From NCBI GenBank assembly GCA_023131935.1, contig JAGLYY010000222.1, positions 1 through 9,888 on the forward strand: a DNA stretch of 9,888 nucleotides, in the 5' to 3' direction. This DNA is from Spirochaetales bacterium (GTDB lineage Bacteria > Spirochaetota > Spirochaetia > JAGLYY01). This document shows positions 8,001 to 9,888 of this stretch, in pieces. Position 1 is the stretch's first letter. Each line of letters opens with the position of its first letter. The notes under the pieces were generated by a model. It saw only the letters and a program-made list of their open reading frames with translations, did no database searches and was not told the origin of the DNA. The position numbers were made by a program, and so were the translations under genes.

Positions 8001-9028
8001 TACCTCAGGGTTCTTCCATGCATCGCGAAATAAATTCCATGATCTCCTTAGTGCACCGTGCCGCGGGGCTAACAAGGCAATTACTTGGCTTCGCTCGTGG
8101 AGGGAGTTATCATATAGAGCCGATCAATATTAACCACATTATAGATGAGGTTTTAAGACTCCTTTCACGTACGATTGATAAGGCTATTTCGATTGAGCCG
8201 GTATTAAGTCCTGACCTGGCGGCAATTGAAGGGGACGCGGGACAGATACAGCAGATGATTCTGAATTTATGCTTAAACGCCCGCGATGCCATGCCAAAAG
8301 GGGGCAGACTGTTCATTGAGACAAAGAATGTTTCTATCGATGATAGTTCCGGCAGTATTTTCCCTGAAATGGAAACATGTGTCTATGTACAGGTATGTGT
8401 AAGCGATACCGGAGCAGGTATGGATCCTGAAACAAAAGCACGTATTTTTGATCCGTTTTTCTCCACAAAAGGAGGGCAAGGCTCAGAAAGGCACAGCGGC
8501 TTAGGTCTGTCCATGGTTTACGGAATTGTGAAAAACCACTCGGGATATATTGATGTTGAGAGTGAAGTTGGGAGCGGTACAAGTTTCAGAGTCTGTTTTC
8601 CCTCGACCAAACGTGAAATAGCAGAAGCAGGAAGAAAGATGATTACTCCGGTCCGTGGGAAAGAGACTCTCCTTCTAGTGGATGATGAGGAGACAATCTT
8701 GAAGATTGCAAAGCGTTCTCTCAACAGAGCCGGCTACAAGGTGTTTATAGCAAATGGAGGAAAGGAAGCGCTCAACATCTTCGGAGAAAGGCATAAAGAG
8801 ATAGCACTTATTATCCTGGATATGATTATGCCGAATATGAGCGGCAGGGAAGTATACAAACATCTCAAGGAGATAGACCCGGAGGTCAGAGTGTTGCTTT
8901 CCAGCGGTTACAGTAAAGACGGTCAGGCTCAGGAATTACTTGATGCCGGTGTGCAAAGCTTTTTACAGAAACCGTATGAATTTTCGGAGTTATTGCAAAC
9001 AATACGTCAGATTCTGGATGAAGATTGA
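5048..9028 (+). CDS. Soluble multi-sensor hybrid histidine kinase (GAF x4, PAS x2, HisKA, HATPase, REC)
   Basis: From the ATG at 5048 the protein has 1326 residues and no transmembrane segment, so it senses cytoplasmic signals. Domains in order: GAF1 about 10-165; GAF2 about 187-358, divergent; GAF3 381-528; GAF4 547-695; PAS1 698-820; PAS2 823-945; HisKA with H965 in AHDFNN; HATPase with N1073/N1077, DTGAGM (1120-1125), FDPFF and GLGL (1151-1154); and a C-terminal receiver with D1212-D1213, phosphoacceptor D1258 in LIILD, S1286 and K1308. Every catalytic residue expected for autophosphorylation and intramolecular phosphotransfer is present. An in-frame TTG at 5021 would add nine residues but lies in the promoter region before the expected RNA start; the ATG at 5048 has GAGAG (5036-5040) upstream. 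The gene is divergent from the other kinase and has no adjacent HPt or DNA-binding partner, so its output is unknown. It may work through REC-to-HPt transfer or protein contacts. Confidence 0.93.
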   Translation: MTDNINNMDLFFRIASEISSSQDPDQLLKHVLNEVLDVFDIQQGMIMLLDSTGEHLLLKAHRGIPANLLRVLQKSRINDAPLAARVFSTGASFVESNIDEIDTPYKALIKPGEPFFFVYCPIKTSQYVLGLMILQGPGFKDFKASGDMVLLEAICKTLGEAIKRSRKDSESIYLARELKLLQNINAALNSTTGLTEVLDTIAEGMVKVFGYTGSLIFLDKKGDGAKITLESFAYDYNPTIIRKIEGLLGFSLKGHVFEPEKEDTIHLLFHEQLPYITNKISDQLGALFHKKILKKLAPTIANLLPVRSALLIPLIMGKKVKGILVVASRQELCENDVSRVQAFATQASMAIETARHHKDEQRHAAELSAFQTVSKSISSTLNLAEILRNATRQMVELLQVDHCGILAFDEDRERGKVLADYPESGATSESFPLKGFGAAERIIAVPKPLVIEDTRHDPLMASVQDTMFRLDIRSMLILPLVIKGKTIGSIGLDAIGKQRIFQPDEITLAQTITDQVSVAIENARLFENEQSTRQFAEALSTVTRVVISTLDLDSRMHLILKELRQILLFDTVSILIFSGEELVLGATLGYEDEELVREEMHQHLKDSQLLREIVRTHRPIKISDVREEKKWIWVTGAEHVRSWIGVPLIVRNRVVGILSVDKFQPGFFSKKDVEIVQAFTDQMAAALDNARLYEEVKKSEERFRYVMANTGEWVWEIDAEGRYTYSSPVVEQILGYTTQEILGKHLFDFFCPEKREKLKTTAFKIFQKGGPFTSFINFNLHKDGYTVILETSGTPIFGPDGQVSGYRGSNHDITARVKAEEALAISERKYRTLVQHANDWIWTLDRKGIFTFINQEAEEAIGYKSEDWLGKSFVPLVLQEDLPHVQQAFKDTLAGKAQTYEMHVHKRGGKLLTFSVNSAPIYEGETIVGTVSMGRDVSTQRQLEEQLREAQKMEALGTLAGGIAHDFNNILGGILGYTTFIKSELPQGSSMHREINSMISLVHRAAGLTRQLLGFARGGSYHIEPININHIIDEVLRLLSRTIDKAISIEPVLSPDLAAIEGDAGQIQQMILNLCLNARDAMPKGGRLFIETKNVSIDDSSGSIFPEMETCVYVQVCVSDTGAGMDPETKARIFDPFFSTKGGQGSERHSGLGLSMVYGIVKNHSGYIDVESEVGSGTSFRVCFPSTKREIAEAGRKMITPVRGKETLLLVDDEETILKIAKRSLNRAGYKVFIANGGKEALNIFGERHKEIALIILDMIMPNMSGREVYKHLKEIDPEVRVLLSSGYSKDGQAQELLDAGVQSFLQKPYEFSELLQTIRQILDED

Positions 9029-9049
9029 AAGTCGTAATATATCATTTTC

Positions 9050-9076
9050 TGAAAGAAACTGTACGTTTAGCTTTCA
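9050..9076. terminator. Hairpin in the convergent gap, weak bidirectional terminator candidate
   Basis: TGAAAGAAAC (9050-9059) pairs with GTTT (9065-9068) and CTTTCA (9071-9076), leaving a 5-base loop and a 2-base AG bulge. It lies between the stop of the hybrid kinase and the convergent membrane-protein gene and overlaps the latter's stop codon. Position suits a shared terminator, but no clear T run follows on either strand. Confidence 0.3.
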
Positions 9077-9468
9077 TCATTCAATTCACTTCCATAATGC
9101 CTGGTAATACATTCCGGGCATAAACTATGGGTAAATTCTGCTTCCGACTTATCTCTGATATAATCTTCTATTGGAATCCATTTTTCTTCTATATTGATTT
9201 TTTTACAAAAAGAACATACTCGCAAGAAACCTTTTAAATATTTGATTTTTGTTAATAACTTTTTAATAAAACATATTTCTACTATAGCCAGAATGATAAC
9301 AAGAATAGTTTCAAATATGCTCTCTGCAATATTCACGGGAGTTTCTTTCGCGCCAAAGAACAGATGAGGGATATCGAAAATTTCATTTAACCACAATACT
9401 ATTATCACTATTCCAAAACCAATAATATTGCAATAGATTATCTTTTTTGAAAAAACTCCCCTTGTCAT
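9067..9468 (-). CDS. Small two-helix membrane protein with C-terminal Cys4 (CxxC...CxxC) module
   Basis: This 133-residue protein has two hydrophobic helices (about 10-28 and 49-68) joined by a short loop. A basic helical stretch (69-80) leads to a module with C85-x2-C88 and, 28 residues on, C117-x2-C120. The module, of the pattern LKG-L-x-x-CxxCKKI...W..IE.YI...S.AEF.HxxCPEC, is familiar as the C-terminal tail of many PAS- or receiver-containing proteins, mainly in delta-proteobacteria. There it follows a signalling helix; the four cysteines probably bind a metal or are redox-active. Here the sensor part is replaced by two membrane helices. The ATG at 9468 has a strong GGAGG site (9479-9475) six bases upstream. 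It follows the CheB gene on the same strand with a 69-bp gap, so it may be co-transcribed with it. I know no assigned function. Both N- and C-termini are probably cytoplasmic. Confidence 0.8.
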   Translation of the reverse strand: MTRGVFSKKIIYCNIIGFGIVIIVLWLNEIFDIPHLFFGAKETPVNIAESIFETILVIILAIVEICFIKKLLTKIKYLKGFLRVCSFCKKINIEEKWIPIEDYIRDKSEAEFTHSLCPECITRHYGSELNDES

Positions 9469-9505
9469 TTTTTTCCTCCATTGTATCGGGTACGTGACAA
9501 ATCAT

Positions 9506-9525
9506 TATTGATTAGCCAATCAATA
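9506..9525. repeat. 8-bp-arm inverted repeat between cheB and the membrane-protein gene
   Basis: TATTGATT (9506-9513) and AATCAATA (9518-9525) are perfect complements around the four bases AGCC. The element lies in the 69-bp gap after the CheB stop codon and about 40 bases before the membrane-protein start. The AT-only stem and lack of a T run make it a poor intrinsic terminator. An operator or an RNA-processing hairpin are alternatives. Confidence 0.35.
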
Positions 9526-9537
9526 TTACCACAATAA

Positions 9538-9888
9538 TTAGTAATCTTCATAGACCTTTAAAGCCTCCGGGGCCAGTTTTTCAAGCGGTAAAACATGATC
9601 GACAGCCCCCAGCTTGATTGCCTCCTTTGGCATACCGAAAACAATACAACTGCGCTCATCCTGGGCAAAGGTAACAGCTCCCGCGTCTTTCATTTCACTC
9701 AGCCCCCTCGCTCCGTCATCGCCCATCCCGGTCATGATAATACCAACGGCGTTCCTGCCGGCGTATCTGGAGGTAGAACGAAACAGGACATCAACCGATG
9801 GTCTGTGCCTGCTTACCAGCGGGCCGTCGAGTACCTCCACGTAATACCTGGTCCCGCTCCGCTTCAGCAGTGTGTGGTAATTACCCGG
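9538..9888 (-). CDS. cheB: CheB-type protein-glutamate methylesterase, C-terminal part (cut by window edge)
   Basis: 116 residues are open from the window edge to a TAA at 9538. They match the last part of the CheB catalytic domain, which hydrolyses methyl esters on chemoreceptor glutamates (and deamidates glutamines). The conserved LDGP-x-V-x-RHRPSVDVLF segment is at visible residues 19-36, and TGMGDDGARGL at 53-63 carries the catalytic aspartate of the Ser-His-Asp triad. The closing AQDE-x-SC-x-VFGMP-x-EAI-x-LGAVD-x-VLPL block is also present. The serine and histidine of the triad lie upstream, outside the window, as would any receiver domain, so I cannot tell whether this is a classical REC-CheB or a stand-alone esterase. 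A GTG at 9840 is inside the conserved domain and is not the start. It suggests a chemosensory gene group to the right. Confidence 0.92.
   Translation of the reverse strand, partial: PGNYHTLLKRSGTRYYVEVLDGPLVSRHRPSVDVLFRSTSRYAGRNAVGIIMTGMGDDGARGLSEMKDAGAVTFAQDERSCIVFGMPKEAIKLGAVDHVLPLEKLAPEALKVYEDY

Noticed and set aside
9538..9840. Separate 100-residue protein starting at the GTG at 9840
   Set aside because: The frame stays open to the window edge and the upstream residues (PGNYHTLLKRSG) continue the CheB domain, so the GTG is an internal valine.

Overview
The window holds a signal-transduction neighbourhood, most likely from a Desulfobacterota-type (delta-proteobacterial) genome. That placement is an inference from the combination of an NtrC-class response regulator, a sigma-54 promoter, a compact CheR, a multi-GAF hybrid kinase and a CxxC output module. 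No 16S or other marker gene is present, so it is moderate confidence only. Coding regions are of moderate GC and the intergenic gaps are AT-rich.

Layout, left to right. (1) Positions 1-803, minus strand: an operon of a compact CheR-type methyltransferase followed, after a single base, by an MBL-fold metallo-hydrolase cut by the window edge. (2) Positions 804-1124: a 321-bp non-coding region with a near-perfect sigma-54 promoter (TGGCAC-N5-TTGC) reading into cheR, an upstream direct repeat at enhancer distance, and a possible terminator for the next operon. (3) Positions 1125-4891, minus strand: a two-gene two-component system. It has a membrane-anchored dCACHE-HAMP-PAS histidine kinase and an NtrC-type sigma-54-activating response regulator, joined by an ATGA overlap. 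(4) Positions 4892-5047: a divergent promoter region with a sigma-70-like promoter on each strand and a 21-bp inverted repeat on the -10 box of the rightward one. (5) Positions 5048-9028, plus strand: a soluble hybrid kinase of 1326 residues (GAF x4, PAS x2, HisKA, HATPase, REC). (6) Positions 9067-9468, minus strand: a small two-helix membrane protein with a Cys4 module normally found at the C-terminus of PAS/REC proteins. (7) Positions 9538-9888, minus strand: the C-terminal part of a CheB methylesterase domain, cut by the window edge.

How the genes may work together. The histidine kinase senses a periplasmic ligand and should phosphorylate its overlapping partner. That regulator is built to activate sigma-54 RNA polymerase, and the only convincing sigma-54 promoter I found lies just past the regulator's 3' end and drives cheR-MBL. 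The simplest model is a self-contained circuit: periplasmic signal -> kinase -> NtrC-type regulator -> sigma-54 transcription of a methyltransferase and a metallo-hydrolase. The divergent hybrid kinase has no adjacent output partner and probably feeds a separate or converging phosphorelay. CheR and CheB enzymes flank the block, but no CheA, CheW or receptor is visible. Individual domain calls are strong; the links between genes are inference.
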